A program made the position numbers and the translations under genes. From Lachnospiraceae bacterium (GTDB lineage: Bacteria > Bacillota > Clostridia > Lachnospirales > Lachnospiraceae), in NCBI GenBank assembly GCA_900757145.1, contig CAAEMT010000069.1, positions 1 to 42,135 on the forward strand: a stretch of DNA of 42,135 nucleotides, read 5' to 3'. Numbering within the stretch: the stretch's first letter is position 1; each line of letters opens with the position of its first letter. Under the pieces are notes generated by a model. The model had not been told where the DNA came from. It did no database searches and saw nothing but the letters and a program-made list of their open reading frames with translations. This document shows positions 8,455-17,300 of the stretch, piece by piece.

Positions 8455-8483
8455 TTGTAACCTGTCGTAAATTCTGCTATACT
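8455..8483 (+). promoter_or_regulatory. Promoter of the CapK-like gene
   Basis: TTGTAA (8455-8460), a 17 nt spacer and TATACT (8478-8483), the latter preceded by TGC to give an extended -10. It is about 65 nt upstream of the start codon at 8548. Confidence 0.75.
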
Positions 8484-8547
8484 CTCATATTGGATTTTAC
8501 TAATAAAATTAAGAATGCCTTACCTGCTGCACAAAGGAGATATACTC

Positions 8548-9855
8548 ATGGGATTACAATTACGCAAAAAGCTGATCAACGCAACTACCTTCTGGTATTT
8601 GCTTAAACTGGATAAAACGATGTCGGCAAACGCTACTAAAAGTAAAAAGGTACAAAACCGCAATGTCCATAAGCTAATGAAAAAAGCTTATGAGATACCG
8701 TTTTACCGTAAACGCTTTGACGATAATCACCTGACGCCCGATGATTTTCACTGCAGCGAGGATCTCGTCAAATTCCCGCTGCTTACAAAGGATGAGCTGC
8801 GTGCGTGGATGAAGGAACTCTACGATACGCATCCAAAGGAGCGTGACTCTTGGGACGCTACAAGCACGAGCGGTTCTACGGGAATTCCATTAAAACTCTA
8901 TCAGTCACAGCGGGAGCACGCCTGCGCCAACGCAAGCTGGATCCGTATTTTGATGTCCTTTGGATACAATCCTTTCTTTGGAAAAATGATCACCTTTGAA
9001 TCAAGCTACCGCACGGAGAAAAAAAGCCATGATTCCTTTATCCAGCGATTTGGAATTCTTCAAAGACGCAAGCTATCTGAAAAACGCTGCGTCGGCGACG
9101 GAATGAAAGATGTGATCCGTGAGCTGAACGAATACGCTCCCGATCTAATCTGTCTGCGCAAAAACTGTATCGTGCGCATCGCACTGTATGCGCAGCAGCA
9201 TAGTCTTACGATCAAACAGCCGAAATGGTACATTCCGGTCAGCGAAATGGTCGATGAAATGACGCGCAGTATCCTTGAAAAAACGTTTGGTTCAGGACTC
9301 GTCGATGCCTACGGCAGCGATGAGACAGGAAGTTGTATCATCAAACGCCCCGGAAATGACTATTACGATATTTGCAACGATACGCATGTCATCAATATTT
9401 ACGATGAAAACGGACAGCTCTCTGATAATGGGCGCGTCATTATCACTCCGCTTTACAAAACAGATTTTCCGATCATCAATTACGACATTGGAGATACCGC
9501 TTCTTCCTACACGAAAGACGGTCTGCGCTATGTGACAAAAATACACGGTCGCTTAAACGACACCGTAAAGCACGAAAACGGCGAGGATACCTCCGTACTT
9601 GAGCTACGCAAGATACCAAACGGAATCACCGGAATCGCCCAGTTCCGCTACGTACAGGAATCCTACCACGATCTGCGCGTAGAGTTGGTGCGCGATCCGC
9701 AGGATACCACATACACGGAAAGAGAAATCGAAACATTTTTCCAAAAACAGCTTACCGATCTCTACGGTGCCGAATTCCGTATCCAGATCAAATGGCTCGA
9801 TGTCATACCGCCTGATCCAAACGGCAAACTGCGCTGCTTCGTGTGCAACGTATAA
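8548..9855 (+). CDS. CapK/PaaK-like adenylate-forming enzyme
   Basis: A 435-residue member of the phenylacetate-CoA ligase/CapK superfamily, which activates a carboxylate with ATP; CapK-type members accompany capsule and other surface polysaccharide genes. Seen: the P-loop-like TSTSGSTGIPLKLYQS near residue 120, the mid-protein GSDETG (equivalent to the adenylate-binding motif), and GDTA followed by a HGR motif in the C-terminal lid region. The ATG at 8548 has AAAGGAGA upstream. A flippase gene follows on the same strand, suggesting a role in surface glycan modification. The substrate is unknown. The last two codons and the stop lie inside the left arm of the palindromic element that follows, so the C-terminus may have been reshaped by its insertion. 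Confidence 0.85.
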   Translation: MGLQLRKKLINATTFWYLLKLDKTMSANATKSKKVQNRNVHKLMKKAYEIPFYRKRFDDNHLTPDDFHCSEDLVKFPLLTKDELRAWMKELYDTHPKERDSWDATSTSGSTGIPLKLYQSQREHACANASWIRILMSFGYNPFFGKMITFESSYRTEKKSHDSFIQRFGILQRRKLSEKRCVGDGMKDVIRELNEYAPDLICLRKNCIVRIALYAQQHSLTIKQPKWYIPVSEMVDEMTRSILEKTFGSGLVDAYGSDETGSCIIKRPGNDYYDICNDTHVINIYDENGQLSDNGRVIITPLYKTDFPIINYDIGDTASSYTKDGLRYVTKIHGRLNDTVKHENGEDTSVLELRKIPNGITGIAQFRYVQESYHDLRVELVRDPQDTTYTEREIETFFQKQLTDLYGAEFRIQIKWLDVIPPDPNGKLRCFVCNV

Positions 9856-10037
9856 GACAGCAAGCAAAGAGTAAAAGCAGACTGTGCAGATTTATCTGCG
9901 TCAGGCTGGATTTTACTCTTTGGGAAGATGGCGCTACGCCATCAGCCGCAGACAGGAGCCGCTTGCGGCGGATAGCCTGCATAGCAGGCGGTCTGCGGCT
10001 TGCTGTCTTATACGTTTGTTTTGCTGTCTTATACGTT
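9847..10037. repeat. Nested palindromic element with multi-branched folding
   Basis: Arms of 18 bp (9847-9864 and 9999-10016) are perfectly complementary and enclose a region that is almost fully paired. Branch 1 is CAAAGAGTAAAA/TTTTACTCTTTG (9865-9876 with 9911-9922) with inner hairpin GCAGA/TCTGC. Branch 2 is GATGGCG/CGCCATC (9927-9933 with 9937-9943). Branch 3 is AGCCGCAGAC/GTCTGCGGCT (9944-9953 with 9991-10000), holding GCCGC/GCGGC and GCCTGC/GCAGGC. The right arm is then repeated directly as TTGCTGTCTTATACGTT at 10021-10037, a 21 bp period. No protein is encoded. It could be a miniature mobile element or structured RNA. Confidence 0.8.
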
Positions 10038-10081
10038 CGTAAAATATACTGCAACCTTTATACTGAATCGGAGGAATTTCT

Positions 10082-11554
10082 ATGTCCGAAAAAAACTCTG
10101 CCGCCTCCCTGAATAAAACTGCATTTAAGGCCGGCATTTTTTATATCGTGGCACAGCTTTTTGTTCGCGGCATCACTTTTTTGATGACGCCTGTGTTCAC
10201 ACGTCTGCTCACGCAGGAACAATTCAATCAGTACAAGCTTTTTGAATCATGGCTTCTGATCTTCGGTCCCGTTATGTCGCTGTGCCTTTGGAGAAGCGTG
10301 GAAAGAGCCAAATATGATGTCAAAGACAGGTTCAATGAATTTGTCTCCAGCGTACAGACGCTCTCCTACCTATCCATCACTGTTTTCTTTGTGTTTTTTA
10401 TGATTTTTCGCGATCAGGTAAAGCAGCTTTCTTCTGCAACCGGATTGATACTGACCGACTTTATGCTCGTTATTGCATTTTTGTACACATATGCGCATAC
10501 GAGTATCTTTTACTTCCAGAGACGCGAAAAACAGATGATGCGCTACAAGGCAAGCACGACATTCACTGCGGCAACGGTTGTTCCGGCAACGCTTCTTTCT
10601 GTCCTTTTAGTCGTATGCGGCAGAATGAGCGGTCACACGGATGACCTGCTGACACTTCGTATTGCCGGATACTATATTCCTATGGTCATCGGCGGACTCG
10701 GCGTAGGTGTACTGATGCTTGCACAGGGAAAAAAAGCAGTGAATCTGCGTTACTGGAAATACGCACTTGTTTTCAGTCTTCCTCTGATCCCGGAAGTGCT
10801 CTCGATCCAGATCATGAATCAGGCAGACAAGGTCATGGTATCTGCTATGACAGGATCTGTCTGCGGATCGATCCTTGCTCTGGCGACAACAGTCTCCTAC
10901 ATTATCTGGATACTTGAGGACTCCGTTTGGAACGCATGGCTCCCATGGATGTACGAAAAGATTGCGCGCGGTGAAGGAAAAGACATCCGCTCGAACTGGA
11001 CTGTTTTGATGCATGCCTTTGGCGCAATTTCTTTGGCGCTCGTTGTATTTGCCCCTGAGATCATCATGATTCTTGGCGGAAGCAAATACCGGAATGCAGT
11101 CTATCTCATCGCGCCTATGGTGACCGGCACCCTATTTCGCTTTTACAGCTATAGCTATACGGCTATCCAGAATTTCCACAAAAAGACAGGGTTCGTTGCT
11201 GCATCCACCGTATCCGTCATGTTCCTGAATGTTATTCTGAACTACATTTTCATCAAAATATTCGGTTATCAGACCGCAGCTTACACGACTGCCTTTTGTT
11301 ACCTCGTACTGATGTGCGTACAGTCCTTTATGGAAAAACGCGTGACAGGAGAAGAGCTGATTCCGCTTGGAAAAACACTTCGGATCTCCTGCACATGGTT
11401 CGTCCTCTGTATGGCTGCTATGCTTTTATTCCGGATTCCTCTTTTCCTGCGGTATGCTGTCGCCGCCATATTCGGTGTGCTGGTATTAAAATACTTTCTG
11501 CCGCAGATCAGATCTGTCATGAAAACACTAAAAAAGGATAAAAAGAAAGGCTAA
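10082..11554 (+). CDS. Wzx-type polysaccharide flippase (oligosaccharide translocase)
   Basis: A 490-residue integral membrane protein of the PST/MATE-like flippase family, with about 12-14 hydrophobic segments spread over its whole length. Such proteins flip undecaprenyl-linked oligosaccharides across the membrane. The N-terminus (GIFYIVAQLFVRGITFLMTP followed by VFTRLLTQEQFNQY) is typical of Wzx-like proteins: an amphipathic start, a first helix, then a conserved TR-L segment. The ATG has GGAGGAATTTCT upstream. It follows the CapK-like gene by 226 nt, most of which is the palindromic element. A strong terminator follows at 11617-11670. Specificity cannot be predicted. Confidence 0.88.
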   Translation: MSEKNSAASLNKTAFKAGIFYIVAQLFVRGITFLMTPVFTRLLTQEQFNQYKLFESWLLIFGPVMSLCLWRSVERAKYDVKDRFNEFVSSVQTLSYLSITVFFVFFMIFRDQVKQLSSATGLILTDFMLVIAFLYTYAHTSIFYFQRREKQMMRYKASTTFTAATVVPATLLSVLLVVCGRMSGHTDDLLTLRIAGYYIPMVIGGLGVGVLMLAQGKKAVNLRYWKYALVFSLPLIPEVLSIQIMNQADKVMVSAMTGSVCGSILALATTVSYIIWILEDSVWNAWLPWMYEKIARGEGKDIRSNWTVLMHAFGAISLALVVFAPEIIMILGGSKYRNAVYLIAPMVTGTLFRFYSYSYTAIQNFHKKTGFVAASTVSVMFLNVILNYIFIKIFGYQTAAYTTAFCYLVLMCVQSFMEKRVTGEELIPLGKTLRISCTWFVLCMAAMLLFRIPLFLRYAVAAIFGVLVLKYFLPQIRSVMKTLKKDKKKG

Positions 11555-11866
11555 AAAGAATAGAAAAAGAAAGCTGCACGAGTAAATAAACTAAGGAAAA
11601 AGCGATATGTAAAAAACGGGCTTTGAAAAAACCAAAGTAAATCTTACGTTTCTTCAAAGCCCGCATTTTTTATCCGTCAGTCGTAAACTCTGTCCGACTG
11701 CTTCGTATTGCGTTGAATCTTTCAGTATCAATCTTTCAGATAATATCTGCAGTGTGATCCCGATCGTCACCTCAGTCAATCGCCTGAACACCAGTGTCGG
11801 GATATTTGTATCCGGGATGGAATACCGCCTGTATTTTGCCGCAGAAGACAGGCTTGGATCACGCAC
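11555..11866. other. Intergenic region between converging genes
   Basis: This 312 bp gap separates the flippase from the ATP-grasp gene. It holds the terminator described separately. A 70-codon minus-strand frame starts with GTG directly after the ATP-grasp stop and ends inside the terminator; it has no convincing ribosome binding site or recognisable domain, so I do not call it a gene. Confidence 0.6.
11617..11670. terminator. Bidirectional terminator
   Basis: CGGGCTTTGA (11617-11626) and TCAAAGCCCG (11654-11663) form a perfect 10 bp stem. On the plus strand it is followed by CATTTTTTAT, ending flippase transcription. On the minus strand the hairpin is followed by TTTTTTACAT, ending the converging ATP-grasp unit. 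Confidence 0.85.
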
Positions 11867-13042
11867 TTACTCTACCGTGATCGTAATCTTGTCCAAAGCC
11901 TCGTTCAACTTCTCTACAGCCGCATCGAGCGTCCCGCCCTTTGTGATAACGTGACCGATGCGGTTTGGTCCGACATGAAATTTCTTTACACAATCGCCGA
12001 CACCGTAATCAAACTGTATCTCGTAAATATCCCCATCCGGCTCGTTTTTATTTTCAATCGAGCGTATCACTCCGTCCTTATCGCTTCTAAGCAGCATACT
12101 TGCATTCGGAACCGCATGCTCCTGTGGAAACGCAACGTCCTCGCCAAGCGCCGCCAGAACGAGCTTTTCATAATAATCAAAGCCGTAATAGATGGAGACA
12201 AGCTCTGCAAGGCACGTCGCTCCAGAACGTCCGCCTAGCTCAAGCACATACGTCTTATCATCCTTTAAGATAAAGTCCGCATTGATCGCACAGTTATCAA
12301 GCCCCATTGCCTCTATGGCTTTTTCAAGCTGCGTTTTGGCATCCTCGATGATTCCGTCCCCCAGTTCATACGGAGCAAAATGACCGATCGGCACGCCCGT
12401 ATCGCCCTGAAATACGTAATCGCCATGCGGGAGGATGAACTGCACCTCTCCGTGATAGACAAATGCTTGTGCGCCGAACTCCTTTCCTTCAAGAAATTCC
12501 TCAATGATAAAGTAATCTGTTTTTGTATTTTCTTTTACGATCTGACGCGCCGTCTCAAACTCATCCGTAGAATCCACACGGATGATGCCTCGGCTTCCTG
12601 ATGTATCAACAGCTTTAAAAATCAGAGGAAAATGAAGCTCTTTTGTCTTTTCATACATATCATCATCAAACGATACTTCGCGGAATCTGGCTGTGCGCAC
12701 ACCGTACTCTTCGTATTTCTTTTTCATGCGTATCTTATTCGATGCGATCTGCGCCGCCTCAAAGCTAAGTCCTGTAAGTCCCAGCTCATCACACACCTTT
12801 CCGATCGTGATGACTGCGACATCTGTACCCGCTGTCACGATACCGTCGATCTGCTTTTCTCTCGCGATCTCCAGTATGCGTTCATAATCGACCGTATCCT
12901 CATAGCATATCTCATCAGCAAATGCAAATCCCGGATATTTTCCCGGAATGCTGACGACGATCGTATACACCCCCATCTCTCTGGCCTTTTTGATCAGCGG
13001 AACCTGGTACGTTCCTGCGCCCATTACCATCAGTTTTTTCAT
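11867..13042 (-). CDS. ATP-grasp domain ligase
   Basis: A 391-residue ATP-grasp enzyme resembling carbamoyl-phosphate synthase large-chain and PurK/PylC-like ligases, which join a carboxylate to an amine or similar nucleophile through an acyl-phosphate. An N-terminal Rossmann-like region (MKKLMVMGAGTYQ) comes first. The ATP-grasp core follows, with FPLIFKAVDTSGSRGI as the glycine-rich loop, IIEEFLEGKEFGAQAF for the adenine site and the metal-binding LELGGRSGATCLAEL. The ATG at 13042-13040 has AAGGTG upstream. It is downstream of the GT2 and YfhO genes on the same strand, which suggests surface-polymer decoration, but the substrates are unknown. Confidence 0.85.
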   Translation of the reverse strand: MKKLMVMGAGTYQVPLIKKAREMGVYTIVVSIPGKYPGFAFADEICYEDTVDYERILEIAREKQIDGIVTAGTDVAVITIGKVCDELGLTGLSFEAAQIASNKIRMKKKYEEYGVRTARFREVSFDDDMYEKTKELHFPLIFKAVDTSGSRGIIRVDSTDEFETARQIVKENTKTDYFIIEEFLEGKEFGAQAFVYHGEVQFILPHGDYVFQGDTGVPIGHFAPYELGDGIIEDAKTQLEKAIEAMGLDNCAINADFILKDDKTYVLELGGRSGATCLAELVSIYYGFDYYEKLVLAALGEDVAFPQEHAVPNASMLLRSDKDGVIRSIENKNEPDGDIYEIQFDYGVGDCVKKFHVGPNRIGHVITKGGTLDAAVEKLNEALDKITITVE

Positions 13043-13222
13043 TTCTGCACCTTTTGCGTACGGTTTATACAGATTCCGCACACACCTTTCTCTATCTCAC
13101 ATTCAGAAAGCATCAGCCTGCTCCCCGCTTATTTACCCACACCTCATCCGGTGATCGCTCATGCGCCTGCCAAACGTATCATCTGATGATCTCATATCTC
13201 ATTTGTCCGATATTTCAGTGTA

Positions 13223-14266
13223 TCATTCATCTGAAGTTTTATCCGGCGCTTCGGCATATCGCTTGTCCAACGCTTCATCTGATACTTTATCGTGCTGAGT
13301 TTCATTTGGCGCCTTATTATTCTCAGGCTGCTGCGGCGCAGCTTCCTGATGTACGCACCGCACGACAAACTGGGGATTTCTGCTCATACCAAGGAATATC
13401 CTCCCCACGTATTCTCCGATGATCCCCATAAACATCAGGTTGACCCCGGAGAAAAAGCACAACGCTGCCATCATAGACGGCCAGCCGATATAAGTAGCCG
13501 GACGTATGATCTTAAGTATAATCACAAACACTGCTCCAAGAAGCCCCACGAGTGAAAATATAAAGCCGGCAAGCGTTGCCAGCTGCAGCGGAACAACGGA
13601 AAAACCGAGAATGTTAGACCAGAGCTTTAAGAGCTTCTTAAAGGTATAATTTGATGTGCCGACCTCTCTCTCAAAATGTTTAATGGGAACGGTACTGATA
13701 TTTCTCGTAGTCCGCAGGAACAATCCCTGCAAATGCGTATACGCGCTCTTGTAATCCACTGCGTAATCACGGACAAATCTTCGGATGATCCAAAAGCTTG
13801 ACGTTCGCAGATCCTTCGGTTTTTTCAGAAGAATCCTTACGGAAAGAGAGTTCACATAACTGCCGAAATTGCGAAACCGGCTGTGCTTCTTCTCGGGATA
13901 ATATCCGTAAACGATATCAAATCCCTTATCGAATTCCTCCATCAGATACTTAAGCTGCGATGGGTGTGTCTGCATGTCATCATCCATAGCGATAAATGCA
14001 TCGCCATCCGCATGATTCAGTCCCGCCATGACTGCATTATGCTGTCCTGCATTTTTCGCAAGCTCCACGACCTTCACGCACGGATAATCACGCACCAGAC
14101 CCATAAGCGCAGCCATCGTCTCTCCGCCGTCCGGCGAGCAGTCATCGACAAGCACAAATTCATATTCTTCTTTTCCCAGTTTTCCAAGCTCCTGCATCGT
14201 CAGCTCCACGACCTTTCTGATCGTAGGCGCCGAACGGTAACAGGGAATAATAATCGAGTATTTCAC
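13223..14266 (-). CDS. GT2 polyprenyl-phosphate glycosyltransferase
   Basis: A 347-residue family 2 glycosyltransferase of the DPM1/GtrB/ArnC type, which moves a sugar from a nucleotide onto undecaprenyl phosphate. The N-terminal GT-A domain shows IIIPCYRSAPTI, VDDCSPDGG, the NAGQHNAVMAGL segment and the metal motif DDDMQTHPSQL. Two membrane helices follow near residues 230-260 and 275-300. The start is GTG at 14266 with AGGAG 9 nt upstream. After MGIIGEYVGRIFLGMSRNPQ the usual fold ends, and an extra charged tail of about 40 residues, rich in Asp, Glu and Lys, follows. It lies 43 nt downstream of the YfhO gene; the pair could supply a lipid-linked sugar to a glycosyltransferase-like membrane protein. 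Confidence 0.92.
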   Translation of the reverse strand: MKYSIIIPCYRSAPTIRKVVELTMQELGKLGKEEYEFVLVDDCSPDGGETMAALMGLVRDYPCVKVVELAKNAGQHNAVMAGLNHADGDAFIAMDDDMQTHPSQLKYLMEEFDKGFDIVYGYYPEKKHSRFRNFGSYVNSLSVRILLKKPKDLRTSSFWIIRRFVRDYAVDYKSAYTHLQGLFLRTTRNISTVPIKHFEREVGTSNYTFKKLLKLWSNILGFSVVPLQLATLAGFIFSLVGLLGAVFVIILKIIRPATYIGWPSMMAALCFFSGVNLMFMGIIGEYVGRIFLGMSRNPQFVVRCVHQEAAPQQPENNKAPNETQHDKVSDEALDKRYAEAPDKTSDE

Positions 14267-14309
14267 CTTACAATGCTCCTACTGTTTTATTTTTGTCTGT
14301 ACCAGACAG

Positions 14310-17300
14310 TTACTTTTTTCTGACTTTTTTTCTGATGTACAAAGCAATATTCACTATTATAAATAATACCACCGCAGACGGCATAATGACAAGCGCATAT
14401 TTCACACCCGGAATTGCAAATGTAAGCTCGATCGTGTGCTCACCTGCAGCAAGAGGAATCGCCGTATACATATAGTTTGCACGGCCGAGCTGCATTTTCT
14501 TTCCGTCAACGTATGCGCTCCACCCCTTCTGACACGGAATACTAAGTACAAGCACTTTATTCTCGTCAAGGAAGATACTGCCTGACACCGTATTCGTCCC
14601 AAGCTTCACATCATCCAGCACGTTTTCTGTAAGCTTCTGCGTATACTCTGCGAGATGATCCATCGGCTGGCTGTAGAGCACCATCTCGTCAAATTTGATC
14701 TCACCTGCACGGTTCATGATAAGCTGACACGAGCTGATCGGCTCCTCGTGATAGCCGAGATTAAATACGTAATCCTTCTGCCCGCTTCCGTAGCGATCGT
14801 CATCGGAGCGAAAGCTGTATCCAAGCTTATTATCCTTCGTCTTAAACGTCAGATTGATCGGCTCCTCCGACATGTCGCCCTCTAGCACTGCGTTTTTGAG
14901 CACAAGATACGTCTCCGAGTGCGGCAGGCTTTCAAATTTCAGTTTCGCTTTCGCCTTATCCTGTGCGGCAGTCCATGCCCCATCCGTCACCACAAGACCA
15001 TTTTCGCCCTTCACCTTAAAATCAAGGATCTCAGACGTCACCTGTACCTGCGCATCCTTTCTGGCTGCATCCTTCTTTTCTTCCGCAGACTCTTTCTGCC
15101 CTGACGCATCTGTCTCCTCTTCCAAAGACTCCATCTGCTTCGGCGCATTCGTTTCTTCGTCCATGGACTTCTTCTGCTCCGTTGCATCCTTTTCCTCTTC
15201 CATGGACTTCTTCTTCACTTCTAAAGCTTCGTCCTCTCCCTGCAGCTTCTCCCACGCTGTCATCGTCTTTTCATCGAGCATTACGCTCTGCATCATCACT
15301 TCCTGACGATCCAGCACATCATACTGTTCAAGCTCCTCCTGCGTCATTGCCTGATCGTAAGTATATCCGAGCGGCAGCGCATAACGGTTTTCGCAGACGA
15401 CTGTCTCTTTGCCGTTTACTTCCGTGCGCAGCACCTCCTCACTTCCGTAAGGAAGCGTCCGCTCCGGCGCTTCCTGTCCGTCTTCTCCTGCATAGTACGC
15501 ATAATACTTCACAGCAGCCAGCTCGTTCATAAAAGCCCGGTTGCTGAATCCGAGAAGCTGCGTCGCACTGTAACCGGTGCTTCCCATATTTTCCAGATAC
15601 TCCGTGATGCTTCCATTAAACGTACTGTTGAACATCGTAATGCTGTTATAATCAAACAGGATCGATGAAGAAATCGTAGAATAATTAAGTCTCGGTACTG
15701 CCGAACGGTAAAAGCTCTCATCTCCCACCTCGGCTACTGCCACAAGCGGAGAATCCTCCGCTTTCTTCTTTGCTTCTCCCCAGACCGTATACTCGCTTAC
15801 GACATCATCCATGTAAAACAAGGAAAATCCGTTGTAAAATACCATGACAGCTGTCAAAATGAGCATCAGACTTCTTTTGACGCGCTCCGGTACTTTTTTA
15901 ACCTTCTCCTGACCAATCAGTACAACCGCGAACGTTGCGACAAGGAAAATAAAAGCAAGCTTTACATAACGCGTCTGTAGCACCGTACCGAAAAACGCAA
16001 GCAGTCCATACGCCGCAACCGCTCCGATACAAATGCGTATCTCCCGCTTTTCCATTTTCCGCATATCAGGAAGCACATCTGCTACGATAAATGCGACAAG
16101 AAGCGCGATCAGATAGCACCACCTGTTGATCACAGAACTGAAACCGCTGAATACGAAGCCCGATATCGGAAAGAGCATCAGCAATGCACCGATTACAGAA
16201 AAAACTTTCAAGTCTTTCCTGCCCTTTCTCGCAAACAGAAACGCAACGCACAAAAAGGCGATCGGAAGAAATCCGAGCTTCATCCATTCCCCCGGCGAAT
16301 TTGCCGTTGTCAGGAAGGATAAGAAACACCGCACCGGCCACTGTTCATTATAAAAGAACAGGGACGGAGTCTTGATGACCGCACCGCCGCTTCGCCCCGA
16401 ACCGACATACAGACCGAACGTCGTTACGAGCACGATACATGACATCGCCACACCGAGCAGATAGGAACCGCTAATGGTAAGCCCCTTCATCATAAAATTC
16501 TTAAACGTCTTTTTCTCTTTTTCCTTCTGACAGAAAAACCGCACAAGGAAATAGATCGCAAGACCGAGCGTATTCATATACAGATAGTAATAATTACTGA
16601 ACAAAGAAACGGCAACAAGGATTGTGCACAGCTGCCATCTTCTACCACGCAGTATCTCCTCTATCGCTATTACGAGCAGTGGAAGCATGATCATCGCAAC
16701 CATGAACATCGTATGTCGCGCACCGCCGAATAATGCAAAACCGCAGAATACATAGACTGCGCTTGCGATAAAGCTTGAAAAGTAGTCCTTTTTGAAGTAC
16801 AGGAACAAAACAGAAGCCGTGATTCCTGAAAGATAGAACCGCAGGACTGTGATCACATTGTATGCAAGCTCCACATGATCCTCTCCGAATAATGCAAAGA
16901 TAAAATACAGCGGTTCCAGGCTGTACGTGATCTCTCCACCCATGCCGAGCCGGAAATCATACATCGGAAGCTCAAAATTTCCCGATAAGAAATTGGAAAA
17001 CAGCTCCCTGATATAATTTGCAAAATAAGCCGCCCTCGGATAATACTGCGATACTCCGTCCGCCTCCCACAAAAGCGTATTTCCCGTCGCAAGAAATACA
17101 GAAAAGCAAAGAGCCATAAGTACGGCAAAAGCAGCCGTATAAAGTACAAAATACCACGCCGTCTTATGATGCGACGCTTCAAAACGCTTCGCGCCCGCTT
17201 CATATACCCTGCCTGATAGCGAAATGAAAAGAACTGCCAGATAGATGGCGAAAACCGTCCCTACTGCAATCACCAAAGTCCATTTAAGACCGATGCCCTG

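Noticed and set aside
10082..10110. The palindromic element at 9847-10037 as a simple terminator of the CapK-like gene
   Set aside because: No T run follows the main stem on the plus strand, and the folding is far more complex than a terminator needs.
11654..11866. 70-codon minus-strand ORF directly after the ATP-grasp stop
   Set aside because: GTG start, weak ribosome binding site, ends inside a terminator, no recognisable sequence.
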